Assembly (NCBI RefSeq): GCF_000196795.1
Contig: NC_014259.1
Location: forward strand, 3,162,001 to 3,226,000
Length of the DNA stretch: 64,000 nt
From: Acinetobacter oleivorans DR1
Lineage (GTDB): Bacteria; Pseudomonadota; Gammaproteobacteria; Pseudomonadales; Moraxellaceae
Reading direction: 5' to 3'
A program made the translations under genes and the position numbers. Shown here in pieces: positions 9,551-17,495 of this stretch (the stretch's first letter is position 1; each line of letters starts with the position of its first letter). The notes under the pieces were generated by a model. The model saw only the letters and a program-made list of their open reading frames with translations. It made no database searches and had not been told where the DNA came from.

Positions 9551-10897
9551 ATGAATAAATATTTGCTATGGGGCTGTATTGGTTTAGGCAGTGTGAGCAA
9601 TGCGTATGCAGAGCTTCCTCAAGAATTTGGCAAGTTAGAATTAAAACTCAACACCCGTTATTGGAACGATGAAGGCACTGTCCACCCTACGCTTGCTAAC
9701 CCTTCACCTTCGTCGAGTGAATATGAACAAAGTGCCTTAGGACTTGAGTTAAATTATCAGTCACCTTACCTTTGGGACTGGCTTGGAGTAGATGGCTCAC
9801 TCTATGCAGTTACCAAGTTATTTGACTCTGGCAAGCCTAGCGCTCAGCTTTTAGAGGTTGAAAATAATGGCAAGCTCGATCAAAACTTTGCGACTTTAGG
9901 GCAGCTCTACATCAAGGCAAAACTCGGCGACAAAGGTGAAATTAAATTAGGTCGCCAATTGCACGATTCACTATTACTTAAAAGCACCAATAACCGCGCA
10001 GTGCCCGATACTTTTTCGGGTGGGAGTGGTCAGTTTCAATTGAATGATCAGCTACAGACTTACATGGCTTACTATGACCGCTGGAAACCGCGCAGCATGG
10101 ACTCTTTTGAAAAACTGGTGACTGAGAATGACGAGCGAATTGATTATGTCGGTTTGCTTGGTGCCAAGTATCAGTACAAAAACTGGAGCCTGAATGCCGA
10201 GTATTTAAATAGCAAAGATTATTTAAAAAAGTATGGGGCGATTGCTCAATATAAGTTGCCCTTGCATGGCCTTGTATGGACATTCAACACGGGTGCTTTT
10301 TTCTCGCGTGATGATGGCAAGCTGTTTAAATGCGGTGCCGAAACCGAGCTGGACTGTGTCAAAGGCCAAGACATTAACAACCGTGGGAATGGTTATTTTG
10401 TCGATGTAAATGTGGCCAAGAATAATCTTGAAGGCGGCATTGCCGTTTCAAAGTTTGATGGTTTTTGGATTGAGGATAACTTTGCCGTGCACTCCGCCCG
10501 CAACTCGGTTTTGACGCAAGACCACGGCACTAACCCGTTTCCGACCTCTGCGACCATTGGCCCTGACTTTACCAATAACGATGAAACCGCTGTTGCCCTT
10601 CGCCTGAAATATAACTGGAAAGACTACGTCAAAGGTTTAAAAACCGAAGCGAAGTATATTTATGGCTTTGGCGCTCACCAAAGTAACATCAGCAGTGATA
10701 TTGAAGGTAAAGAGCGTTACTTTGACTTTACGGTGAGTTATGCCTTGCCGTGGGTGAAAAACTTAGATGTGCGTTATTCATTTTTGCATTATGAATCAAA
10801 GTTTGAAAATGCAAACCTAGGTGAAAAAATAAATGGTATGTCTCGAAAATATTGGGACCAGCATCGAGTATTTATTAATTACCGTTATACATTTTAA
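9551..10897 (+). CDS. OprD-family outer-membrane porin
   Basis: A protein of 448 aa with a signal peptide (MNKYLLWGCIGLGSVSNAYA) and a beta-barrel body ending in aromatic residues (FINYRYTF). OprD features include KLELKLNTRYWND near the mature N-terminus, GEIKLGRQLHDS, and PDTFSGGSGQF in the eyelet-loop region. OprD porins admit small substrates such as amino acids, benzoate-like acids or vanillate. Next to the permease and lyase it probably supplies their substrate. The start is 11 bases after an AAAAAAGGA ribosome site. Confidence 0.9.
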   Translation: MNKYLLWGCIGLGSVSNAYAELPQEFGKLELKLNTRYWNDEGTVHPTLANPSPSSSEYEQSALGLELNYQSPYLWDWLGVDGSLYAVTKLFDSGKPSAQLLEVENNGKLDQNFATLGQLYIKAKLGDKGEIKLGRQLHDSLLLKSTNNRAVPDTFSGGSGQFQLNDQLQTYMAYYDRWKPRSMDSFEKLVTENDERIDYVGLLGAKYQYKNWSLNAEYLNSKDYLKKYGAIAQYKLPLHGLVWTFNTGAFFSRDDGKLFKCGAETELDCVKGQDINNRGNGYFVDVNVAKNNLEGGIAVSKFDGFWIEDNFAVHSARNSVLTQDHGTNPFPTSATIGPDFTNNDETAVALRLKYNWKDYVKGLKTEAKYIYGFGAHQSNISSDIEGKERYFDFTVSYALPWVKNLDVRYSFLHYESKFENANLGEKINGMSRKYWDQHRVFINYRYTF

Positions 10898-10903
10898 GAA
10901 CAG

Positions 10904-10928
10904 GTTAAACGTTTAGTTTAACTTTATT
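10904..10928 (+). terminator. AT-rich terminator after the porin gene
   Basis: The stem GTTAAAC/GTTTAAC is followed by TTTATTAT, seven bases after the porin stop. Weak by GC content but well placed. Confidence 0.4.
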
Positions 10929-11050
10929 ATATTTATTAATTCACCGATTTAAATCGATAAACTTTTGAGTTTAATTAAAATATAAATTTATATTTTAATT
11001 TTTTATAATATTTTATTTAAATTGAATTGACCTGTTAAAAACTTATGATT

Positions 11051-11270
11051 ATTATGGTCCCGCTGGCCTACATTGCCAGTCGGTTTTAGCAGACCGTAGA
11101 TCCATGGCGGGTTATAGTTCCACTATAAGTCGTTAGACCCTTGCGTCCCTTTTCTTTGCGGTAGGACGGGAGGGGGACGCGCTCGCGCGTGCTGGTTCCT
11201 TGGATCCCAGTCTGCTAACCCCCTTTCGTTCTACCACCATAATCAATTGACGGTGATCTTTGGTGGTAGA
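11051..11270 (+). ncRNA. Large nested structured RNA element, riboswitch-like or sRNA, unassigned
   Basis: Read on the plus strand, exact complementary arms nest into a multi-helix fold. ATTATGGT (11051-11058) pairs with ACCATAAT (11236-11243) to close it. Hairpin CTGGC/GCCAG lies at 11063-11079. TTAGCAGAC (11086-11094) pairs with GTCTGCTAA (11210-11218), and GATCCA (11099-11104) with TGGATC (11201-11206). Hairpin TTATAG/CTATAA lies at 11112-11128, and GCGTCCC (11143-11149) pairs with GGGACGC (11174-11180). A further perfect 10-bp pair, TCTACCACCA (11230-11239) with TGGTGGTAGA (11261-11270), uses the same bases as the closing stem, so the two folds exclude each other. The segment is much GC-richer than its flanks. 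I do not recognise the family. Confidence 0.55.
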
Positions 11271-11295
11271 GCTCCATAAATTCTAGGAGTTGACC

Positions 11296-11334
11296 ATGAC
11301 CTTTTTTATATTAATCCCCTATCCTCTCTCGTAA
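11296..11334 (+). CDS. Possible 12-residue leader peptide after the structured RNA
   Basis: MTFFILIPYPLS starts 6 bases after AGGAG (11285-11289). That ribosome site can pair with CTCC at 11272-11275 in a small hairpin. The ORF is too short to trust on coding grounds. It is listed because of the clean ribosome site and its position right behind a switch-like fold. No substantial gene follows within 200 bases. Confidence 0.25.
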   Translation: MTFFILIPYPLS

Positions 11335-11533
11335 TTTTATTTATTTAAAATTTAGGCTTTCTCTCACCTAAAATATTTTAAATTTATAAATAATTTTATT
11401 TTAAAATTTTAATCATTTTATTTTCCTGTATTTCAGGCGGGTTAACTATTCCCTTTTTAAATGATTTTAATACTTTAAATATATGCGGCTTATTTTTTAT
11501 TAATAACTTAGTGAAAATTATCACGAGAATAAT

Positions 11534-11818
11534 ATGAAACTTTATAAACCTATTTTGGCTTTAAGCCTTTTAATAGGCGATTACGGCGTTTCTGGCTGCG
11601 ACATTCACACTCAGCAGGATTTTGAAGAAATTTGCCTGTCTGGTGGGCACACCCAAGCCAGTTGCGACTGTATTTACCAACGACTTGAACAAGTGTATTC
11701 GCATAAGCTTATGCAACGTCTAGAACATGTCAGTTTGCAAAGTCCTGCTCTCCCACAGGACTTTGCCCCTACTTTTTTTAGTGTGATGCGGCGGTGCGAT
11801 AAAAACGACATGGGCTAA
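11534..11818 (+). CDS. Small cysteine-rich lipoprotein, function unknown
   Basis: A protein of 94 aa. A lipoprotein signal peptide is visible (KPILALSLLIGDYGVSGC, lipobox VSGC with Cys at about residue 22). The mature part is short, with further Cys residues (EICLSGG, SCDCIY, RRCDK) that could form disulphides in the periplasm. It sits alone between two non-coding structured segments. No family recognised. Confidence 0.6.
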   Translation: MKLYKPILALSLLIGDYGVSGCDIHTQQDFEEICLSGGHTQASCDCIYQRLEQVYSHKLMQRLEHVSLQSPALPQDFAPTFFSVMRRCDKNDMG

Positions 11819-11851
11819 GCGTTTGGCTTAGCTCCCTTATCTCTGTGTCGC

Positions 11852-11962
11852 AATGGTAGATGACTTTAAATCAGCGCAAAAAATTAAAGTTCTGTTGTGG
11901 CACGGGGGCCTTGGGGGGAATGATTTCATTACGTCCTTTTCTAAGGATTAGTTCCTACCATT
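11852..11962. other. Second stem-enclosed, possibly structured segment
   Basis: AATGGTAG (11852-11859) is exactly complementary to CTACCATT (11955-11962). Inside lie ACTTTAA/TTAAAGT (11863-11890) and TCCTT/AAGGA (11934-11947), plus two G-runs. It fills most of the 279-bp gap before the next gene. Strand and role are unclear, and no terminator is seen. Confidence 0.3.
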
Positions 11963-12097
11963 TGTCTTGAAGTATCTATGTTAATCAAAAAATTTAGTCT
12001 ATTATTTTTACATAGAAAGAATGCTCAAAAAAATTAATCAGTTGATTTAAAAAAAATTGTCCATCTAAAATTTAATATTTCAAAGCGAGCCATTCCT

Positions 12098-12400
12098 ATG
12101 TCAATTGAAGATTTCTTTATAAAAGACTCTCCCTCTAAGAGATATCTTTTAATGAGCTTAGCCCTATTCATGTTAATAATGGCTTTAATTGCTTACTTTA
12201 AGGGAAAGTTGGGATTTGAATATGTATTTTCACTTATTGCAGGGTACGCCTTAATATTCTTTATTTTAAAAAATGCAGCATTACCACTTTTTCCCCCACT
12301 TACGGAAAAAAGTAGTGATGCAAACGCTATGGCTAGAACAACAATAGCAATTGTTTATATCCTTGCTTTCATAATTCTAACTATTTCTTATTTTTTATAA
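12098..12400 (+). CDS. Small membrane protein, unknown
   Basis: A protein of 100 aa with three hydrophobic segments (about residues 16-34, 40-60 and 80-100) and the short polar loop LTEKSSDANAMARTT. It is convergent with the next membrane protein gene, with only five bases between stops. No family recognised. AT-rich codons match the rest of the accessory island. Confidence 0.55.
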   Translation: MSIEDFFIKDSPSKRYLLMSLALFMLIMALIAYFKGKLGFEYVFSLIAGYALIFFILKNAALPLFPPLTEKSSDANAMARTTIAIVYILAFIILTISYFL

Positions 12401-12405
12401 TTTAA

Positions 12406-13356
12406 TTACTCTTCAATTTTCTTGCTTCGCTCTACAGTAATATATTCATTCGGAATTACTAACTGCTTTTCCATACCCTTTACCGTATAAGAAACTAAAG
12501 TGCTTTTACCAATGCCTTGAAATAACACTTTAACATCTTTAAAAATAAAGGTTTTATACTGATTCAGCTCCTTAGTTGTTGTTTTTGGCAATTCAATTAA
12601 ATTTGCATAAGGTTCTTTAATATATAAGGTTGCCTTTTCTATTCGTACCCCAGTATTTTGCATAGTATAATTTAGGAATATTTTACCAACATCACCAATA
12701 AGAATCAGGGGTACAAGCGGAGTTAAGCTAATAAAAAAAGCTATTTCTAAGCTATCTTTAATATGCGTTTCTAATCTCTTTAATTTTTTTCTTGCGAATG
12801 CTTTAAGATTTTCACTAGCATCAGGATCATCAACAATATCTGCTAGATTTTCAAATTTTATATTAAATTCTTTAATCTTCTGCCGATTCATGTAAAAAGG
12901 ATAATACGCAAAGGCGATAAAAAATACGGTAATTCCTATATATAAATTGACTTTCCAATGCAATAAAAATATGCCGTGAATAACGTATAAAAGATAAAGA
13001 GAGCCAATTAACGTAATAATATTAATTTTTGGAAAAGGAAGTTTTTTCCCAATTCTAATATGAGGTGGTAAATACTTATCAACCCAACTTAAGACAAGAT
13101 ATGTCACTGGAGCTAATGATGTGCCAAAGAAAAATAGCATAAACCCTAATACAGTATAAGCAATGGAGAACGCGGCAAAAATCAGTAAAAAAATAAGTGT
13201 ATCGCCAAAGCTGATTTCCGAAGGGATATAGCTAATTGTTAAAAGATACACAACTAAGCACAACACCCCTATTGCAACTATCGCTTTAGTCATTGTCAGT
13301 GCAACTTCATGCCACTGCCCCAGATTATTTAAATATCTCGTTATTAAGTTGTTCAT
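12406..13356 (-). CDS. Polytopic membrane protein, unknown
   Basis: A protein of 316 aa with about six hydrophobic helices: residues 22-45, 50-72, 75-92, 113-133, 138-155 and 205-225. A charged cytoplasmic stretch (ENLADIVDDPDASENLKAFARKKLKRLE) precedes the last helix, and a hydrophilic C-terminal domain of about 85 residues follows. No enzyme motif seen. It belongs to the AT-rich accessory block beside the defence-like genes, so an island function is possible but unproven. Confidence 0.55.
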   Translation of the reverse strand: MNNLITRYLNNLGQWHEVALTMTKAIVAIGVLCLVVYLLTISYIPSEISFGDTLIFLLIFAAFSIAYTVLGFMLFFFGTSLAPVTYLVLSWVDKYLPPHIRIGKKLPFPKINIITLIGSLYLLYVIHGIFLLHWKVNLYIGITVFFIAFAYYPFYMNRQKIKEFNIKFENLADIVDDPDASENLKAFARKKLKRLETHIKDSLEIAFFISLTPLVPLILIGDVGKIFLNYTMQNTGVRIEKATLYIKEPYANLIELPKTTTKELNQYKTFIFKDVKVLFQGIGKSTLVSYTVKGMEKQLVIPNEYITVERSKKIEE

Positions 13357-13372
13357 TTGATCTAACCAAATC

Positions 13373-13600
13373 TTATAAATTATTTAAGAATCGATAATTA
13401 CCCTTTTTCTTAAACCGCTCCCCAGCGGAGTAATCATCTTTTGAAATTTCCCCAAATTTCAGAGTATGTCCCCACATACTTTCAATAACACTCCAAAACT
13501 TATGGGTGCTTAGAATTTCTATTTTAACTTGTGTTGCAATAATTTCTACTTTAAACCTATACAGAATTAAATTTCGGTATGCAAGGATACCTAGAGATAA
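13373..13600 (-). pseudogene. Open frame without a good start, possible gene remnant
   Basis: A 75-codon open stretch reads like real protein (for example KFWSVIESMWGHTLKFGEIS) but is preceded by an in-frame TGA. It has no ATG until its second half. It ends 17 bases before the start of the membrane-protein gene and may be the tail of a lost gene. A short protein from the internal ATG (33 aa) is the alternative. Otherwise nothing is seen in the 13,357-13,731 gap. Confidence 0.25.
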
Positions 13601-13731
13601 TCAAAGTATTAAATAAAGTAAGAATATAGTTTATAAGTATAACTAACACTACCTATCAATTAAAAATATCTTTAATATTCATTGACAATTAATTTCTATC
13701 AAATTTCAAAAATAGATTTATTGAGAGTGAC

Positions 13732-14355
13732 ATGCCTATACCGCATCGCAAAGTTATAAAAACACAGTTGGTTGATCTACTTTCTAGTAAAGGTCCTATG
13801 GAAGTTAAAGAGGTATACTCCGAATTCGCTACTTTATGGGAACTCACCAATAAAGAAATGTCCATAAAACGTAATGGTCGAGCGTTATATCAGAATGAAA
13901 TTCGTTGGGCACGCCAAGAATTAGCTGGTGACGGGATTATTGAAAAACCAGATATAGCTGGACGAAGTATTTGGAAATTAAAAGAAAGCCCTGTTATTTT
14001 CGCTGAAGAATATGAGGAAGATAACTTTGATAATTTAACTGAAGGTACAGTTAAAAAAATCGTAGTGAATGCTTATGAGCGTAATAAAGAAGCAAGAAAA
14101 AAATGCTTAGAATTTTATGGTTACCAATGTGTTGTATGCAATTTTGATTTTGAAAAAACTTATGGTTCCGTTGGTAAAAATTGTATTCATGTCCATCATT
14201 TGGTTGAGATTAGCTCTATTGGAAAAAAATATATTGTTGATCCAATAAAAGATATGGCTCCTGTCTGTCCTAATTGCCATTTTATCATTCATCAACGTAA
14301 ACCTGCATTTTCAATAGATGAAGTAAGAGCTATGTTAAATTTAAATGAAATATAA
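13732..14355 (+). CDS. HNH endonuclease with N-terminal Mrr-type winged helix
   Basis: A protein of 207 aa. Residues 1-85 resemble the Mrr N-terminal winged-helix domain (KTQLVDLLSSKGPMEVKEV, then NEIRWARQELAGDGIIEKP, then GRSIWKL). Residues 118-195 form a zinc-binding HNH nuclease of the McrA/5-methylcytosine-restriction type: YQCVVCNFDF, IHVHHLVEIS, DMAPVCPNCHFIIHQ, with CxxC pairs holding the metal and HH supplying the catalytic His. Such proteins cut foreign or modified DNA. It faces away from the neighbouring operon but lies in the same island as a DNA methyltransferase, so it could be that enzyme's restriction partner or an independent modified-DNA nuclease. Confidence 0.75.
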   Translation: MPIPHRKVIKTQLVDLLSSKGPMEVKEVYSEFATLWELTNKEMSIKRNGRALYQNEIRWARQELAGDGIIEKPDIAGRSIWKLKESPVIFAEEYEEDNFDNLTEGTVKKIVVNAYERNKEARKKCLEFYGYQCVVCNFDFEKTYGSVGKNCIHVHHLVEISSIGKKYIVDPIKDMAPVCPNCHFIIHQRKPAFSIDEVRAMLNLNEI

Positions 14356-14401
14356 AAACTTGGTAAGGTAAATTTTTTAAATTATTATTTTTAAAATCTT
14401 A

Positions 14402-15007
14402 TTATTTTGAATCATCAATTTTATCATCAATCTTATCATCAATAATTTTTTCCCAATTTAATGCGGAACGAACGGATTCAAAAATATTAAAAATGAAAGA
14501 CATTAGCTCTGTTAATAAAAAAATAGTAAAACTAATAATAAAGCAATAACCTATAAAATTTATAGAAAAGAATACACAATCTTTACTCGTTAATTTAAAA
14601 ATCAACCCTGAAGATCCTTGAAAAAAATTAATAACAAATAATATTCCACTGAATACTACAAAATAAAAAAATACACGTAAGAATAAAAAATGGAATTTTT
14701 TAATATAGGTTAAATTAGTCTCTTTATCGATAGCATCCATCATCTGCTTTTGGAGCTCTAGTGGTAAAACTGTACAAAAAATTGCATACCCAGCCACTAA
14801 AAAACCTAATGTCGTTAATATTACTCCAAATAAAGATCCAGAAGTTGATTTTATAACTTCATACAATTCACTCGTAGAAAGTGTTATACCATTTAGAATA
14901 GCAATCAATAACACTAACAACGTTATATACTTGTTAATGTTACTTATTGGAATTACTCTCGATTCTCTATAAATTTGCCAGAGATTTCTTTCTTTAAAAA
15001 AATCCAT
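14402..15007 (-). CDS. Four-helix membrane protein paired with the preceding soluble protein
   Basis: A protein of 201 aa with four hydrophobic segments (about residues 25-45, 58-80, 107-130 and 145-170) and a lysine/aspartate-rich tail repeating DDKID. Its start overlaps the stop of the 337-residue protein by one base, so the two are co-translated. The soluble-plus-membrane layout is seen in abortive-infection and exclusion pairs such as RexA/RexB or Kiwa, but I see no sequence evidence that places it in a named family. Confidence 0.6.
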   Translation of the reverse strand: MDFFKERNLWQIYRESRVIPISNINKYITLLVLLIAILNGITLSTSELYEVIKSTSGSLFGVILTTLGFLVAGYAIFCTVLPLELQKQMMDAIDKETNLTYIKKFHFLFLRVFFYFVVFSGILFVINFFQGSSGLIFKLTSKDCVFFSINFIGYCFIISFTIFLLTELMSFIFNIFESVRSALNWEKIIDDKIDDKIDDSK

Positions 15008-16020
15008 TAACCAGTTTCTTCTTCATTTTTAACTATTGTAATACTTTTTGGCTCTATTTTGTCCAAAATAGTTTGTGTTTTAGTATCTGTTTTTTTAACT
15101 GTGACATCGCCACTTTTAACTACATTTTTAAAAGCTGCTACCATATTAGACACTGTTTTCTTTACATTTTCTTGTACAAGGTTAATTTTCTTTTGAAGTT
15201 TAAAATCCTCGTTACTTAAGGTTAAATTCTCTCCATCTTGAGTAATACCTTCCACTTTAACTACCTGATTATCTTGTTTTAGAGCAGCAGCAATTTCCTT
15301 AGGAGTTTCCTCTTTATCTAATCCTTCTTTTAGGTTCTTAAATTCAACTGATGTAGTTGAATTCATTTTCTTAGTTGCTAGATGAATATCATCAAACATT
15401 TTACTAGCATTGAACTCTGAATTTCGATCATTTAAAGTCACTTTAACTTTTTTAATTTTTTCAAATTGTCTCAAATGATCAAATACATTTTTTTCTGTAC
15501 TAAGCGGTGTAATTGTTATCTCAGGGGAACCAAATCTTACTTTAAATTTTGCCTGCTCATCTCGATCTAATTTTTTATTATACTTATTTTTTTCTGATCT
15601 AAAAAATGAATCTACTGTAGCCTTAAAAGTATTCAAATTAGGTGCAAATTTAGTTTCTGCTACATATAAAAGTCTATGGCTATTTAGCATTAAAACAAAT
15701 ATAGCGGATGGAGCTGAAGGCATTCCTTGAGTATCTCTAATTAGCTCACCTTTATCATTTTCATACTGTTCACGCGATAACTCTGTATTCTTAATAAAGC
15801 GCCCCGCGATAGCTATAAGATTCTTTGTACCTAGAGGGTCTTTCCCTAAATCTAACAACTCAACATTTTTAAAGTAATACTCACTACCTCTAAATTTTCT
15901 TTTATTATTTAAATTAAAAAAGGCTGGGTAAACGACTTCATCAAATAAATCAAGTAAATCTGCATCTCCAAACTTACAGACAAAATTTACCATTTCTAAA
16001 TTTTTTTGTATTGTTGCCAT
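15007..16020 (-). CDS. Soluble protein of unknown family, first gene of a two-gene unit
   Basis: A protein of 337 aa with no membrane segments. The N-terminal half looks like a compact alpha/beta domain (ATIQKNLEMVNFVCKFGDADLLDLFDEVV, then APSAIFVLMLNSHRLLYVAETKFAP). The C-terminal third is lysine-rich and probably helical (LQKKINLVQENVKKTVSNMVAAFKNVV). No catalytic motif recognised. It follows the nurA-like gene after a 116-bp gap with a strong hairpin, so it probably has its own promoter. It is coupled to the four-helix membrane protein and may act as its sensor. Confidence 0.6.
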   Translation of the reverse strand: MATIQKNLEMVNFVCKFGDADLLDLFDEVVYPAFFNLNNKRKFRGSEYYFKNVELLDLGKDPLGTKNLIAIAGRFIKNTELSREQYENDKGELIRDTQGMPSAPSAIFVLMLNSHRLLYVAETKFAPNLNTFKATVDSFFRSEKNKYNKKLDRDEQAKFKVRFGSPEITITPLSTEKNVFDHLRQFEKIKKVKVTLNDRNSEFNASKMFDDIHLATKKMNSTTSVEFKNLKEGLDKEETPKEIAAALKQDNQVVKVEGITQDGENLTLSNEDFKLQKKINLVQENVKKTVSNMVAAFKNVVKSGDVTVKKTDTKTQTILDKIEPKSITIVKNEEETG

Positions 16021-16095
16021 TTCTCTTAATACATAAGTTAATTTAAGCTTATTATAATTCTTTCGTGAACAAAAAAGATACTCATAAAACTTATT

Positions 16096-16125
16096 AAAAG
16101 CATATTAAAGAATATGCTTTTAATT
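16096..16125 (-). terminator. Hairpin ending the dam-herA-nurA operon
   Basis: AAAGCATATT/AATATGCTTT forms a 10-bp stem with a 4-nt loop and T-rich flanks on both strands. It lies just past the nurA-like stop at 16,137. Confidence 0.65.
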
Positions 16126-16136
16126 TATAAATTATT

Positions 16137-17486
16137 TTATCCTATCTGTCTTCCTTGAAAAGCAAATAAGTTAAGGACACTTGCACTTGGATAACTTGAC
16201 AAACTGGCAATACCGTTAGCTAATACAATAGGTAATAAAGCATTTTTATATTTAACAGTTACTAAAGAATGTAACCCCTCTATAATCTTTTCTAACCCTA
16301 TCAAATCCGATGATCTAGGGAAGTTGATATAATCTTCATCTTCACTAGTTTTATACTCATAAGGCGGTATATTCAAAACGACTGCTGTTTTACTATCAAT
16401 TTTTACTAGTACCTTCTCTCCAAAATTAGTTTTTAAACCATATTCATTTTCACGGAATGGGGCACATTGTACTGATTCACGAATATATTTATGAGTTAGT
16501 GGCTTATAAGATGAAAACTTTTGGGATGGCTCTTTTGGTTCTAAATTTCTTTCAATACTTTGAAAGAAATCATCAAATGCTCCTGTTTTTTCTTGTCCCA
16601 TCATATAAATTGGTGAGTTTTCATCCACGGCAAATTTCAAAAATTCTCTAATATTAGGAACTAATTTTGAATATTGGCTTCTCAAACTTAAAGGGCCATC
16701 TTTAATAAAGAGTATATGAGACAATTGATCTCTATCATGTTCCCAAAAGAATCGAATTGCACTGAATAATGTAATAGTTTCATGAATTAACATATAACTT
16801 GTAGCTAAACTGTCAGGAGCTGAAAATTCATTCATTTCCATATGAAAGCCTATTACATCAGTAGAGAATACTTCACCCTGACAATGAGGACAATTCATTT
16901 TATCTTGATTATATGGGATACCTGTTATTTGTCCCAGACAGTTCAAATAAGGACATTGAAATGAAGGGGAATAACTTTGCTGACGAGGATCCCATTTCTT
17001 ATATATTAACCACTTATACGTTTCATATATATGTCCATGTTGAGATGGATCATTAAATGATTCAAATACTATTCTTCTAACAGAGTCATATAAACTAATA
17101 TCTTTTAAACGAATATTTTTTAATGGGAAAACAGTTGAATGAAGATGAGCAGAGTTTTGCATTAACTTTTTCATCTGCAATGGGTGCGGATATTTTTTAT
17201 CTATATGTTCTAGACTTGATTCATCTAAAGCAAAAAGAGCAGTTTTAACAAAAGCTAATTCTTTTTTAACTGCACCCACTCCTACTACAGAAGCAATTGA
17301 TCCATCTACACAATAGATAAGCTTGAAAGGTGAAGGTTTATGTTCTAAATTTTTCCACCCCAAGTTGTCCTCAGAATAAATCTCTTCTGCTTTTATTGCC
17401 TCAAATTCTTCTATAAGTTTTTTTACATGTTCACTTTTCAATACATCTAAATGACCTAATTTAGAAGCTGTTTCTGTCTGATACAT
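16137..17486 (-). CDS. NurA-like nuclease with zinc-ribbon insert
   Basis: A protein of 449 aa. The NurA fold is suggested by the first acidic motif IYCVDGSIASV (about residue 60), a second acidic motif LFIKDGPLSLRSQY (about residue 265) and the C-terminal LPIVLANGIASLSSYPSA. All fit NurA nucleases, which load into the HerA ring and resect DNA ends. A four-Cys zinc ribbon (CPYLNC and CPHC, about residues 178-203) is inserted between the motifs and is not part of the archaeal enzyme as I know it. The gene follows the HerA-like gene by nine bases. Assigned by motifs plus partner; the nuclease activity is inferred. Confidence 0.7.
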   Translation of the reverse strand: MYQTETASKLGHLDVLKSEHVKKLIEEFEAIKAEEIYSEDNLGWKNLEHKPSPFKLIYCVDGSIASVVGVGAVKKELAFVKTALFALDESSLEHIDKKYPHPLQMKKLMQNSAHLHSTVFPLKNIRLKDISLYDSVRRIVFESFNDPSQHGHIYETYKWLIYKKWDPRQQSYSPSFQCPYLNCLGQITGIPYNQDKMNCPHCQGEVFSTDVIGFHMEMNEFSAPDSLATSYMLIHETITLFSAIRFFWEHDRDQLSHILFIKDGPLSLRSQYSKLVPNIREFLKFAVDENSPIYMMGQEKTGAFDDFFQSIERNLEPKEPSQKFSSYKPLTHKYIRESVQCAPFRENEYGLKTNFGEKVLVKIDSKTAVVLNIPPYEYKTSEDEDYINFPRSSDLIGLEKIIEGLHSLVTVKYKNALLPIVLANGIASLSSYPSASVLNLFAFQGRQIG

Positions 17487-17495
17487 AATCTAACC

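Noticed and set aside
11255..11300. tRNA-like phrase GGTGGTAGAGCTCC near the structured RNA
   Set aside because: Resembles a D-arm, but no acceptor stem or T-arm pairs around it; better explained as the alternative stem plus ribosome-site hairpin.
11840..12097. Possible third copy of the ssrA attachment repeat marking the island's left end
   Set aside because: No stretch matches the 25-bp repeat there; the island boundary is not defined by sequence.
14402..16020. Kiwa system (KwaA/KwaB)
   Set aside because: Sizes are similar but gene order is reversed and I recognise no KwaB/DUF4868 motif; kept as unknown pair.
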